A stretch of 64,000 nt of DNA from DASZVB01 sp035545855 (GTDB lineage: Bacteria; Myxococcota_A; Polyangia; Polyangiales; Polyangiaceae): contig DASZXK010000174.1 of the NCBI GenBank assembly GCA_035545855.1, positions 1-64,000 on the forward strand, read 5' to 3'. This document shows positions 46,301-54,697 of this stretch, one piece after another. A program made the position numbers and the translations under genes. Position 1 is the first letter of the stretch; the number at the start of each line of letters is the position of its first letter. The notes under the pieces were generated by a model, which was not told the DNA's origin, made no database searches, and saw only the letters and a program-made list of their open reading frames with translations.

Positions 46301-47466
46301 GCACGGTGCTCTTCGCCGGCGGCGGGACGGGCGGCCACGTCTTCCCGATGATCGCCGTGGCGGACGCCGTTCGCGGGCTCCGGCCCGACGTGGACATCGT
46401 CTTCGTCGGCACCGAGCGCGGCCTCGAGACGAAGCTCGTTCCCGAACGCGGCTATCGCCTCGAGCTCGTCCACGTCGAGCCGATGCGGGGCGGCGGTCCC
46501 GCGCAGTTCTTCCGCGGGACGACGCACGCGGCGCTCGCCGTCTTCAAGGCGCGGGGCCTCGTGAAGCGCCTCGCGCCGCAGGCCGTGTTCTCCATCGGCG
46601 GGTACGCGGCGGGGCCGATCGCGATCGCGGCGTGGACGCTCGGCATCCCGGTCGCGCTGATGGAGCCGAACTCGGCCGTCGGGCTCGCGAACCAGCTCGT
46701 GACGCCGTTCGTGCGACGCGCCTACACCGCGTTCCCCGAGTCCGATGCGCACTTCCCGTCGAACCGGGTCCTCCGGACCGGCGCGCCGATCCGTGAAGGA
46801 TTCCAGCCGGTCGAGTACCGTCCGGGCCGGCCGCTCCGGATCCTCGTACTCGGCGGGAGCCAGGGCGCGAAGGCCCTGAACGACGCGGTCCCGCGCGCGC
46901 TGGCGGTCGCCGAGACGGACGTCACGGTCGTCCATCAGTGCGGCGCCGGGAAGGACGCCGCGGTCCGGGCCCTCTACGACGAGCTCGGCGCGGCCGATCG
47001 CGCGCGCGTCGTGCCGTTCATCGAAGACATGCCGGAGGCGCTCGCCGCCGCGGATCTGATCATCGGGCGAGCCGGCGCCGGCGCCGTCGCGGAGATCTGC
47101 GCCGTCGGGCGTCCGAGCCTGCTCGTGCCTTACCCGTTCGCGGGCGACCACCAGAAGGACAACGCGCTGTCCCTCGAGCGCGCCGGAGCCGCCGTGTGCA
47201 TCCTCTCGAAGGACGCGACGCCGGAGCGGCTCGCCGCGGAGATCGAGCGGCTCGCGGCCGACCCGCGAGCGCTCCCCCGGATGGCGGACGCGGCTCGCAG
47301 CCTCGGTCGGCCGGACGCCGCTCGGGTCATCGCGCTCGACTTCCTGGAGATGGCCGGCCTCGCATCCTCGGGAGCCGCGGGCGCTCGCGCCGCCGGCGGA
47401 GGAACGGACACGGAGCCGACGCGCGGTCTCGCCGCCGAGCTGGAAGGAGGCGGTCGCCGTGTTTAG
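46297..47466 (+). CDS. murG: UDP-GlcNAc-undecaprenyl-PP-MurNAc-pentapeptide GlcNAc transferase
   Basis: 389 residues, GT-B fold. The N-terminal glycine loop GGGTGGHVFPMIAVADA, the second loop VLGGSQGAKALN, and the UDP-GlcNAc site GRAGAGAVAEICAVGRPSLL followed by PFAGDHQKDNA are all present. It makes lipid II. The C-terminal 35 residues are a low-complexity Ala/Gly extension. The GTG start overlaps ftsW; the end overlaps murC by eight bases. Confidence 0.96.
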   Translation: MSTVLFAGGGTGGHVFPMIAVADAVRGLRPDVDIVFVGTERGLETKLVPERGYRLELVHVEPMRGGGPAQFFRGTTHAALAVFKARGLVKRLAPQAVFSIGGYAAGPIAIAAWTLGIPVALMEPNSAVGLANQLVTPFVRRAYTAFPESDAHFPSNRVLRTGAPIREGFQPVEYRPGRPLRILVLGGSQGAKALNDAVPRALAVAETDVTVVHQCGAGKDAAVRALYDELGAADRARVVPFIEDMPEALAAADLIIGRAGAGAVAEICAVGRPSLLVPYPFAGDHQKDNALSLERAGAAVCILSKDATPERLAAEIERLAADPRALPRMADAARSLGRPDAARVIALDFLEMAGLASSGAAGARAAGGGTDTEPTRGLAAELEGGGRRV

Positions 47467-48862
47467 AGGACGCGTTCGCCACGTTCACTTCATCGGTGTC
47501 GGCGGCATCGGCATGTCCGGCCTCGCCGAGATCCTCCGCACGCTGGAGTTCGACGTCTCCGGCTCGGACATGAAGGAAGGGGAGACGACGGCGCGGCTCT
47601 CGCGCCTCGGCGTCCGCATCGACGTCGGGCACCGGTCCGAGAACGTCCGCGGCGCGGACGTCGTGGTCTATTCGAGCGCGATTCGCCCCGAAAACCCGGA
47701 GATCGTCGAGGCCCGGGCGCTCGGCATCCCCGTGATCCCGCGCGCGGAGATGCTCGCGGAGCTCATGCGCGTGAAGTACGGCGTCGCGATCGCCGGCTCT
47801 CACGGCAAGACGACGACGACGTCCCTCGTCGCGACGATCCTCGGCGCAGCCGGCTTCGACCCCACGGTCGTCGTCGGCGGGCGCATGCACATGCTCGGCA
47901 CGAACGCGCGGCTCGGCGCCGGGGACCTCCTCGTCGCGGAGGCGGACGAGAGCGACGGCTCGTTCCTGAGACTCACCCCGACGATCGCCGCCGTCACGAA
48001 CATCGACGCGGAGCACCTCGACTTCTACCGGACGTACGACGCCGTGAAGGCGGCGTTCCTCGAGTTCATCAACAAGGTGCCGTTCTACGGCCTCGCGGTC
48101 CTCTGCCTGGACCATCCCGCGGTGCAGGAGCTCCTGCCGAGCGTCGGGCGGCGGCACGTGACGTACGGGCTCTCGCCACAGGCGGACTACTCGGCGCGCG
48201 CCGTCGGCTTCCACAAGCTCCGCACGAGCTTCGTCGCCTACAAGCACGGAAGGCCCTTCGGCGAGTTCGTCGTGCAGATGCCGGGGCAGCACAACGTCCT
48301 GAACTGCCTCGCCGCGATCGCCATCGCCGACGAGCTCGAGGTCCCCCTCGACGTCATCAAGGAAGCCCTCGCGACGTTCCGCGGCGTGGCCCGGCGCTTC
48401 ACCATCGTGGCGGAGCCGCGCGGCGTCGCCCTCGTCGACGACTACGGCCACCACCCCGCGGAGGTCGTCGCGACGCTCGCTGCGGCCCGGAAGGCCTACG
48501 ACGGCCGGGTCATCGTCGCGTTCCAGCCCCACCGGCACACGCGGACGCATCACCTCTTCGAGGAGTTCACCCGGGCCTTCAACCAGGCCGACCGCCTGTT
48601 CCTGCTCCCCATCTACGCCGCCGGGGAGAAGCCCATCGAGGGCGTGTCGAGCGAGCGACTCGCCGAGGCCATCCGGAAGCACGGCCACCACGCCGTCACG
48701 TACGTCCCGGATCGGGGGGAGCTCGCACGTCTCTTGGCCGACGACGCGAAGCCGGGCGATTGCGTGATCGCGCTCGGCGCGGGCGACGTGAACAAGGTCC
48801 TGTCCGACGTCGAGGCGAGGATCATGGCGCGGCGTCCCGCCCCGCCGGAGGAGACCCCGTGA
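47459..48862 (+). CDS. murC: UDP-MurNAc-L-alanine ligase
   Basis: 467 residues. HFIGVGGIGMSGLAEIL opens the UDP-binding domain, GSHGKTTTTSLVATIL is the ATP site, followed by EADESDGSFL, and DDYGHHPAEV and FQPHRHTRT in the C-terminal domain. The GTG start is preceded by AAGGAGG inside the murG 3' end, one of the best Shine-Dalgarno sequences in the operon. No murB or ddl follows. Confidence 0.97.
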   Translation: MFRGRVRHVHFIGVGGIGMSGLAEILRTLEFDVSGSDMKEGETTARLSRLGVRIDVGHRSENVRGADVVVYSSAIRPENPEIVEARALGIPVIPRAEMLAELMRVKYGVAIAGSHGKTTTTSLVATILGAAGFDPTVVVGGRMHMLGTNARLGAGDLLVAEADESDGSFLRLTPTIAAVTNIDAEHLDFYRTYDAVKAAFLEFINKVPFYGLAVLCLDHPAVQELLPSVGRRHVTYGLSPQADYSARAVGFHKLRTSFVAYKHGRPFGEFVVQMPGQHNVLNCLAAIAIADELEVPLDVIKEALATFRGVARRFTIVAEPRGVALVDDYGHHPAEVVATLAAARKAYDGRVIVAFQPHRHTRTHHLFEEFTRAFNQADRLFLLPIYAAGEKPIEGVSSERLAEAIRKHGHHAVTYVPDRGELARLLADDAKPGDCVIALGAGDVNKVLSDVEARIMARRPAPPEETP

Positions 48863-49758
48863 CCCGCGGCCAGAAGAAGCGCCCCCCCCGGGCAAGCGTC
48901 GTGGAGGCGCCGAGCGAGTACGGCTTCGTCGCGAGCGACAGCCCGCCGCCCGGCCCCGTCGCGCCGAAAGCCCAGGCGACGGAGCCTGCGGGGAAGAGCC
49001 TCTGGGCGGTGCTCTGGGCGGGGGTGAGGCTCTCGCTCGGCATCGTCGCGGTCGTGTCGCTCTCGTTCGCCATCGCGTGGGGCGCCCATCGGTACGCGGT
49101 CACGTCCCCGCGGTTTTCCGTCCGGGAGTTCAAGGTGACCGGCAACCGGCACCACGGCGGAGCCGAGCTCGCGAAGATCGCCGGGCTCGAGAAGGGACAA
49201 AATCTCTTTTCCATCGACACCACCGGCGCGGAGCTCCGGCTCCTGGAAAACCCCTGGGTCAGCCAGGCCAAGGTCGGCCGAGAACTGCCCGGCATCATCC
49301 GGATCGACGTGACCGAGCGCGAGGCGGCCGGCGTCACGACGCTCGACGGCGTCCTCTATCTCGTGACCGCCGAGGGCGAGCCCTTCAAGCCCGTCGAGGG
49401 CAAGGATCCGACGGATTTGCCGGTCATCACCGGCATCACGCCCCGGGATCTCGCGATCGACCGCGCGCGGGCCGTCGATCGCTACGCGCAGGCGCTCGAG
49501 GTGCTCCGCGAATACGCCGCGCTCCCCCTCGGCCGGCTGTACGAGGCGGAGGAACTCCACCTGGAACCCGATGGGAGCGTCGTCCTCACGGTCGGGAAGA
49601 AGGGGACCACCCTGCACCTCGGAAAAGGGCCGTTCCGGCAGAAGCTGCTCATGGCGGCCCGGGTCCTCGCCAAGGTCCAGGCGGGAGCCGAGCCCCCGGG
49701 GATCGTCTTCCTCGACAACGAGGCGCACCCCGAGCGGGTCGTGGTGCGGATGCGATGA
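48859..49758 (+). CDS. ftsQ: Cell division protein FtsQ
   Basis: 299 residues. A cytoplasmic tail of about 50 residues rich in Pro/Lys, one membrane helix (GVRLSLGIVAVVSLSFAIAW), a POTRA domain (FSVREFKVTGNRHHGGAELA, GQNLFSIDTTG), then the beta domain with LPVITGITP. It scaffolds the divisome. The GTG start overlaps the murC stop. A gap of 126 bases follows before ftsA. Confidence 0.92.
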   Translation: MTRGQKKRPPRASVVEAPSEYGFVASDSPPPGPVAPKAQATEPAGKSLWAVLWAGVRLSLGIVAVVSLSFAIAWGAHRYAVTSPRFSVREFKVTGNRHHGGAELAKIAGLEKGQNLFSIDTTGAELRLLENPWVSQAKVGRELPGIIRIDVTEREAAGVTTLDGVLYLVTAEGEPFKPVEGKDPTDLPVITGITPRDLAIDRARAVDRYAQALEVLREYAALPLGRLYEAEELHLEPDGSVVLTVGKKGTTLHLGKGPFRQKLLMAARVLAKVQAGAEPPGIVFLDNEAHPERVVVRMR

Positions 49759-49781
49759 CGGCCATCGGGAGAACCACCGAC

Positions 49782-49791
49782 GTGACGTCAC
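49782..49791. promoter_or_regulatory. GTGACGTCAC palindrome between ftsQ and ftsA
   Basis: A perfect 10-bp inverted repeat in the only sizeable gap within the mur/fts run apart from the short gap before ftsZ. It could be an operator for separate control of ftsA and ftsZ. No clear promoter boxes accompany it. Confidence 0.25.
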
Positions 49792-49884
49792 AGGGGGTCA
49801 AAAGTTGGCCCCGTCTCCGCGTGCGTGGCAGCGTCGCCGGCGTTCCTCAAGGGAAAAAAGGCTGAAATCCCCGAAGTGACGACC

Positions 49885-51144
49885 ATGAGCCAGGGCAACA
49901 TCATCGTAGGCCTCGACCTCGGCAGCACGAAAGTGTCGGCCGTCGTCGGCGAGGTCGACTCGGACGGCATCACGATCCTCGGGGTCGGGAACGTGCCGTG
50001 CCGGGGGCTTCGCAAGGGGGTCGTCTCGAACATCGACTGGACCGTCCGCTCGATCCGGGAGGCCATCGACGCCGCGCAGACGATGGCGGGCGTCGAGATC
50101 CAGACCGTCTACGCCGGCATCGCGGGCGGTCACATCCGGAGCCAGGTCTCGGAGGGCGTCGCCGCGATCTCGGGTCGCGAAGTGACGATGACGGACGTCG
50201 AGCGCGTCCTCGAAGGGGCCCGCGCCATCCCGGTCGACGCCGATCGGATGATCCTCCACGCCCTGCCGCGCGAGTACATCGTCGACAATCAGGACGGCGT
50301 CCGGGATCCGGTCGGCATGAGCGGCGTCCGGCTCCAGGTCCGGGTGAACCTCATCACGGCCGCGAGCTCCTGCGTCCAGAACGTGATCCGCTGCGTGGAG
50401 CGCTGCGGCCTGGAAGTCGCGGACGTCGTGCTCGAGCCCCTCGCGAGCGCGGACGCGGTCCTCTCCGACGACGAGAAGGAAATCGGCGTCGGCGTCATCG
50501 ACATGGGCGGCGGCACGACGGACGTGCTCGTCTACGCCGACGGCGGCATCGCCCACACGAGCGTCATCCCCGCGGGCGGCAACAACATCACGCGCGACGT
50601 CTCCGCCGGCCTCCGGACTCCGGGCGGCGAGGCCGAGCGGCTCAAGCGGAACTTCGGCTGTGCCCTCGGCCGTCTCGTCGGAGACGAAGAGGAGCTCGAG
50701 GTGCCGGGTGTCGGCGGGCACGGGCCGCGCAAAGTCGCGCGCCGCGTGCTCAGCGACATCATCGAGCCGCGGGTGGAAGAGATCTTCAGCGAGGCGCGGC
50801 GCCGCATCGAGGAAGCCGGGCTCATCGAGCAGATCAGCGCCGGCATCGTCCTCACGGGCGGCTCCGTGCTGATGGAAGGCATGATCGAGTGCGCCGAAGA
50901 GGTGCTCGGCATGCCGGTTCGACTCGGGTTTCCGGTGGGCGTGGAGGGCATCAAGCAGCTCGTCCAGGGCCCCCAGTTCGCGACGGGCGTCGGGCTCGTC
51001 CGCTACGGCGCGGCGCGGCTCACCGAGTCGCACGCGCGCGCGGAGGCCGCCCAGCGGCCTTCGCCCGAGCCGCGGATTGCGGCTCATGCTCCGGCACCCC
51101 AGAAGGGTGGAGGTTTCTGGACGTGGTTCAAAGCCGCGTTCTGA
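49885..51144 (+). CDS. ftsA: Cell division protein FtsA
   Basis: 419 residues, actin-like ATPase that tethers FtsZ to the membrane. IIVGLDLGSTKVSAVVGEV is phosphate loop 1, GVGVIDMGGGTTDVLVY is phosphate loop 2, and GIVLTGGSVLMEGM is the adenosine motif. The C-terminal amphipathic helix (GGGFWTWFKAAF) is the membrane-targeting sequence, separated from the core by a Pro/Ala linker. The start MSQGNIIVGLD fits the family; an upstream in-frame GTG at 49825 would add 20 non-conserved residues. Confidence 0.96.
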   Translation: MSQGNIIVGLDLGSTKVSAVVGEVDSDGITILGVGNVPCRGLRKGVVSNIDWTVRSIREAIDAAQTMAGVEIQTVYAGIAGGHIRSQVSEGVAAISGREVTMTDVERVLEGARAIPVDADRMILHALPREYIVDNQDGVRDPVGMSGVRLQVRVNLITAASSCVQNVIRCVERCGLEVADVVLEPLASADAVLSDDEKEIGVGVIDMGGGTTDVLVYADGGIAHTSVIPAGGNNITRDVSAGLRTPGGEAERLKRNFGCALGRLVGDEEELEVPGVGGHGPRKVARRVLSDIIEPRVEEIFSEARRRIEEAGLIEQISAGIVLTGGSVLMEGMIECAEEVLGMPVRLGFPVGVEGIKQLVQGPQFATGVGLVRYGAARLTESHARAEAAQRPSPEPRIAAHAPAPQKGGGFWTWFKAAF

Positions 51145-51184
51145 GGATTCGAGCGCACTGAACTGATCTGAACGGAGAAGACTA

Positions 51185-52480
51185 ATGAGTTTCTCGATCG
51201 AGTTCGCGGACGAGATGTCAGCCTACAACGCCCGCATCAAGGTGATCGGGTGTGGTGGGTCCGGCGGCAACGCCATCAACACGATGATGCACTTCGGCCT
51301 GGAAGGAGTGGAGTTCATCGCCGTGAACACGGACGCGCAGGCGCTCAATGCCAACGCTGCCCCCGTGAAGATCCCCATCGGGAGCGCCGTCACGAAGGGC
51401 CTCGGCGCGGGCGCCGACCCGGAGCGTGGCCGCAAGGCGGCTCTCGAGGACGTGACGCGTCTCAAGGAAGCCATCACCGGCGCCGACATGGTGTTCGTCA
51501 CGGCCGGCATGGGCGGCGGCACCGGCACCGGCGCGGCCCCCATCGTCGCGCAGCTCGCTCGTGAAGAGGGCGCGCTCACCGTCGGCGTCGTCACGAAGCC
51601 GTTCATCTTCGAGGGCCGGAAGCGCGCCCGTCACGCGGAGCAGGGCCTGGCCGTCCTCTCCGAGCACGTGGACACGCTCATCACGATCCCGAACGAGAAG
51701 CTCATCACGCTCGCGGACGAAGAGATGACGTTCGTGGAGGCGTTCCGCAAGGCGGACGAGGTCCTCTACCAGGCCATCAAGGGGATCAGCGACCTCATCA
51801 CCCAGGAAGGCATCGTGAACGTCGACTTCGCCGACGTCCGGGCCGTCATGAGCAGCATGGGCCGCGCGCTCATGGGCACCGGCTGCGCCAAGGGCGACGG
51901 CCGCGCGCGCCTCGCGGCTCAGGAGGCGATCACCTCGCCGCTGCTCGACGACATCTCCGTCGACGGCGCGACGGGCGTCCTCATCAACATCGTCGGCGGC
52001 CCCGACATGAAGATGCGGGAAATCCAGGAAGCCGCGACGCTCGTCCAGGAGCAGGCGCACGAGGACGCGAACATCATCTTCGGCGCGACCGTCGACGAGA
52101 GCATGGCCGACATGCTGAAGGTCACGGTCATCGCGACGGGCTTCGATCGGCAGAACGAGGAGCACGCGCACCTCATGAAGCAGGCGAGCCGCCAGCCGAT
52201 GGAGCGCGAGGCCGCGCCGCAGACGCGCGCTTCCCACTCGATGCAACACCCCCACGCGCACGGTCACCACTCGCACGCCCCGGAGATGGCGTTCGCGTCG
52301 CGACGCCCCGCGCCCTCCTCGGCGATGCACGCCCACTCGAGCGCGCCGCCGGCGTCCGGGCTCGGGTCGGCCCAGCTCCCCCAGCTCCGCGAGCGCATCA
52401 CGTTCCCGTCGCAATCGTCGCAGGCCAGCATGGACCACGAGTGGGACATCCCCACGTTCCAGCGCCGGAGCGGCGGCTGA
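51185..52480 (+). CDS. ftsZ: Cell division GTPase FtsZ
   Basis: 431 residues, tubulin homologue that forms the Z-ring. The GTP-binding tubulin signature GGGTGTG is at residues 110-116, and the T7-loop region DFADVRAVMSSMGRALMG is present. The intrinsically disordered linker after residue 325 contains a His-rich cluster (H351 to H364). The conserved C-terminal peptide DHEWDIPTFQRR at 417-428 binds FtsA and other partners. GGAGAAG lies four bases before the ATG. Confidence 0.98.
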   Translation: MSFSIEFADEMSAYNARIKVIGCGGSGGNAINTMMHFGLEGVEFIAVNTDAQALNANAAPVKIPIGSAVTKGLGAGADPERGRKAALEDVTRLKEAITGADMVFVTAGMGGGTGTGAAPIVAQLAREEGALTVGVVTKPFIFEGRKRARHAEQGLAVLSEHVDTLITIPNEKLITLADEEMTFVEAFRKADEVLYQAIKGISDLITQEGIVNVDFADVRAVMSSMGRALMGTGCAKGDGRARLAAQEAITSPLLDDISVDGATGVLINIVGGPDMKMREIQEAATLVQEQAHEDANIIFGATVDESMADMLKVTVIATGFDRQNEEHAHLMKQASRQPMEREAAPQTRASHSMQHPHAHGHHSHAPEMAFASRRPAPSSAMHAHSSAPPASGLGSAQLPQLRERITFPSQSSQASMDHEWDIPTFQRRSGG

Positions 52481-52518
52481 CGGACATTTTTCCCTTTCTT
52501 CGCCCCTCCTGAAAGCCG

Positions 52519-52551
52519 AACTGCCCTCTCGTGCCCTCCGAGAGGGCAGTT
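52519..52551 (+). terminator. Intrinsic terminator of the dcw operon
   Basis: A perfect 13-bp stem AACTGCCCTCTCG/CGAGAGGGCAGTT with a seven-base loop, followed by CTTTGTT, 38 bases after the ftsZ stop. It is the clearest intrinsic terminator in the window. Confidence 0.88.
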
Positions 52552-52647
52552 CTTTGTTCGGCACGGGTTCCCGACCGCCGGCAAATCGGGCGCGCGCTCG
52601 CCGTGCTCGCGGGGTCGTGGAACGGCTGGACCACTCGGGGGGCGAAT

Positions 52648-52663
52648 AGTTTGTATACAAACT
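52648..52663. repeat. Palindrome AGTTTGTATACAAACT, array B copy 1
   Basis: Identical over 16 bases to the palindrome at 35445, again followed by GTCCGGGGAGGAGATA. Confidence 0.8.
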
Positions 52664-52744
52664 GTCCGGGGAGGAGATATCCCCCACGGCGCCGTTGGCC
52701 GTGCTCGCGGGGACGTGGAACGGCTGGACCAATCGGGGGCGAAT

Positions 52745-52760
52745 GGTTTGTATACAAACT
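52745..52760. repeat. Palindrome, array B copy 2 (one mismatch)
   Basis: GGTTTGTATACAAACT: the inner 14 bases remain a perfect dyad. It lies 97 bases after copy 1. Confidence 0.8.
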
Positions 52761-52814
52761 GTCCGGGGAGGAGATACCCCCACGGCGTCGTTCGCCGTGC
52801 GGCTCCCGTGGGCG

Positions 52815-53093
52815 TCAGTTGCAGCAGGGGCCGGAGGGATCGAGCCAGCAGCAGACGCCGCTGCAGATCTTCCATCCGTTGGACTGCGTGTGGCACTTGT
52901 CGGCGCAGCCGTTCGCGGCGCCGCCGTTGGAGGTGCCGGCGGCGCTGCTTCCGCCGTGACCGGGGGCCCCGCCGGTGCCGTCCACGGGTTCCTGGCCGGT
53001 GCCGGTCGAGTCGTCTCCACATCCGGCGATGCCGACGCCGAGGGCGCCGGCGCCGACCACGACGAGCGTGTGATAGAGCTTCGCGGTCTGCAT
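52815..53093 (-). CDS. Small cysteine-rich lipoprotein
   Basis: 92 residues. The ATG is preceded by AGGAGG at four bases, which decides the start over a longer frame. Signal peptide with lipobox IAGC, a Gly/Ser/Thr-rich spacer, then a compact C-terminal cluster of eight Cys among about 30 residues (GCADKCHTQSNGWKICSG, CCWLDPSGPCCN). It is probably a disulfide-knotted surface domain; the family is not recognised. It is divergent from the VWA gene at 53189. Confidence 0.75.
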   Translation of the reverse strand: MQTAKLYHTLVVVGAGALGVGIAGCGDDSTGTGQEPVDGTGGAPGHGGSSAAGTSNGGAANGCADKCHTQSNGWKICSGVCCWLDPSGPCCN

Positions 53094-53188
53094 GCGACCT
53101 CCTAGTGTGGGAGATGGTCGCAGCGGATTCGGGGGCGCGTCAACCGGCGCCTTTCGCGGAGCGGATTCGCGTGGGACATTCGAAGGCA

Positions 53189-54604
53189 ATGAGCTCGGCG
53201 CGTCCGCTTCGGTGGGTCGGAGTGGCGCTCGTTCTCTCGTCGCTCGTTCGCTGCGGCAGCCACGAGCGAAATCCGTGGCTCGGGCGTCCGCCCTCGCCCC
53301 CGCGAGACGGCGGGGGTGGCGGCGCCGACTCCGGGCTCCAGTTCGGCGCGGCGGGCGACATCGGGAGCGTGGTCTTTCCGGACGGCTCCGCGTGCGCGGC
53401 CGAGGTGCGTCGCGCGGAGCTCCTCCCGCTCGATCTGCACGTGCTCCTCGATCGCTCGGGCTCGATGGCGGGCGTGACGAGCTCGGGCGCTACGAAATGG
53501 GACGCGGTCACCGCGGCGATCCGCGGGTTCGTGCAGGAAGACGGCTCGACGGGGCTCCGGGTCGGGATGCAGTACTTCCCGCTCCTCCGCCCCGGCGTCC
53601 CGAGCTCCTGCACCGCGGACGCCGACTGTGGTCCTGGCGCGCCGTGTCTTCTCAAGGCGTGCCTGAACGCGCCCGACGTCGTTCCGTGCTCCCTCGACGC
53701 CGATTGCGCCGACGGGCCGTGCGTCGACGTCGGCTGGTGCGAGCTCGCGCCGCCGAGCGGCGCTCCGCTCTACTGCACGCCGGTCGGGATCACCTGCCCC
53801 GATCCGTACGGGAAGTGCGTGGACATCCCGAGGCGGCCCTGCGTGAATGGCATCGACTGCAGCTCGGAGCGCTACCGGCAGCTCGACGTGGACGTCGTTC
53901 CCGTGCCGGCGGGCGCGGACGCCATCCTCGCGTCGATCTACCGGCAAGCGCCCGACGGCGATACGCCGACCGGCCCAGCCCTGGCCGGAGCGATCCAGGG
54001 TGCGAAGGACGGTCTCGCGGCGAACCCGGGGCACACGGTCGCGGTGGTGCTCGCCACCGACGGGCTTCCGACGACGTGCGATCCGAAGGACATCACGGAC
54101 GTCGCCGCGATCGCGCGGACGGCCGCCGCCGGCACTCCCGCGGTCCTCACGTTCGTCGTCGGGGTGTTCGCGAGCACCGACACCGCGAGCCCGGGGAACC
54201 TCGACGCCATCGCGGTCGCCGGCGGCACCGACCACGCCTTCGTCGCGGACCCTTCGCACGACCTCACCGTCGAGTTCCGGGACGCGCTCGACGCGATCCG
54301 GGTCTCCTCGTTCCTCTCGTGCGAGCTCTCGATTCCGGCGAACACGTCGACGACGAAGGACCTCGACTACGATCGCGTGAACCTCACCCTCGCCGACTCG
54401 CGCGGCCGCCCGACGCAGCTCCTCTCGGTCGCGACGAGCGACGCTTGCGGCGAGGCGCCGGGCCTCGGCTGGTACTACGACGTGCCGCGAGGGGAGGGGA
54501 CGCCGACGAAGGTGGAGCTCTGCCCCGACGTCTGCCGGCGCTACCGACGGACCGTCGGAGCGACGCTCTCCTTCCAGGTGGGGTGCAGAACCATTGCAAG
54601 ATAG
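53189..54604 (+). CDS. Secreted VWA-domain protein with cysteine-rich insert
   Basis: 471 residues. The signal peptide ends at VRCGS; Arg next to Cys22 makes it a poor lipobox, so lipidation is doubtful. A Gly-rich spacer precedes a VWA domain starting DLHVLLDRSGSM with MIDAS D88-x-S90-x-S92. A Cys-rich insert with CTADADCGPGAPCLLKAC and CSLDADCADGPCVDVGWC resembles short EGF-like or knottin-like repeats. VWA resumes with DTPTGPALAGAI and VVLATDGLPTTCD. Not closely similar to the 13628/17939 pair. Confidence 0.82.
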   Translation: MSSARPLRWVGVALVLSSLVRCGSHERNPWLGRPPSPPRDGGGGGADSGLQFGAAGDIGSVVFPDGSACAAEVRRAELLPLDLHVLLDRSGSMAGVTSSGATKWDAVTAAIRGFVQEDGSTGLRVGMQYFPLLRPGVPSSCTADADCGPGAPCLLKACLNAPDVVPCSLDADCADGPCVDVGWCELAPPSGAPLYCTPVGITCPDPYGKCVDIPRRPCVNGIDCSSERYRQLDVDVVPVPAGADAILASIYRQAPDGDTPTGPALAGAIQGAKDGLAANPGHTVAVVLATDGLPTTCDPKDITDVAAIARTAAAGTPAVLTFVVGVFASTDTASPGNLDAIAVAGGTDHAFVADPSHDLTVEFRDALDAIRVSSFLSCELSIPANTSTTKDLDYDRVNLTLADSRGRPTQLLSVATSDACGEAPGLGWYYDVPRGEGTPTKVELCPDVCRRYRRTVGATLSFQVGCRTIAR

Positions 54605-54615
54605 CGATAATAATT

Positions 54616-54631
54616 AGAATTTTTGAATTCT
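54616..54631. promoter_or_regulatory. AT-rich dyad AGAATT-TTTG-AATTCT
   Basis: A six-base-pair inverted repeat in the AT-rich island between the VWA and coq4-like genes, about 30 bases upstream of the -35 box. It could be an operator or a weak terminator. Confidence 0.35.
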
Positions 54632-54661
54632 CAAAATAAGTGCATCGGTCAGAATTCAATG

Positions 54662-54690
54662 TTGACAGTCGATGGTGTCGCAGTTAAGAA
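54662..54690 (+). promoter_or_regulatory. Near-consensus sigma-70 promoter before the Coq4-like gene
   Basis: TTGACA at 54662-54667, 17-base spacer, TAAGAA at 54685-54690, with AT-rich sequence upstream like an UP element. The start of transcription is predicted at about 54697, next to the ATG at 54698, so the message may be leaderless. Confidence 0.65.
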
Positions 54691-54697
54691 TGTGCCC

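Larger units (their letters stand above)
52589..52800. repeat. Repeat array B, downstream of ftsZ
   Basis: Two units of about 100 bp of the same family as array A. Each reads GCCGTGCTCGCGGGG, then CGTGGAACGGCTGGACCA, then the TTTGTATACAAAC palindrome, then GTCCGGGGAGGAGATA and a CCCCCACGGCG end. The GACCAATCG core is intact in the second unit (near 52728) and changed to GACCACTCG in the first. This array lacks the block of about 130 bp seen in array A. No gene is supported between ftsZ and 52815. Confidence 0.85.

Noticed and set aside
51218..53020. Minus-strand frame spanning ftsZ and array B
   Set aside because: It covers ftsZ antisense and then array repeats; no conserved protein features.
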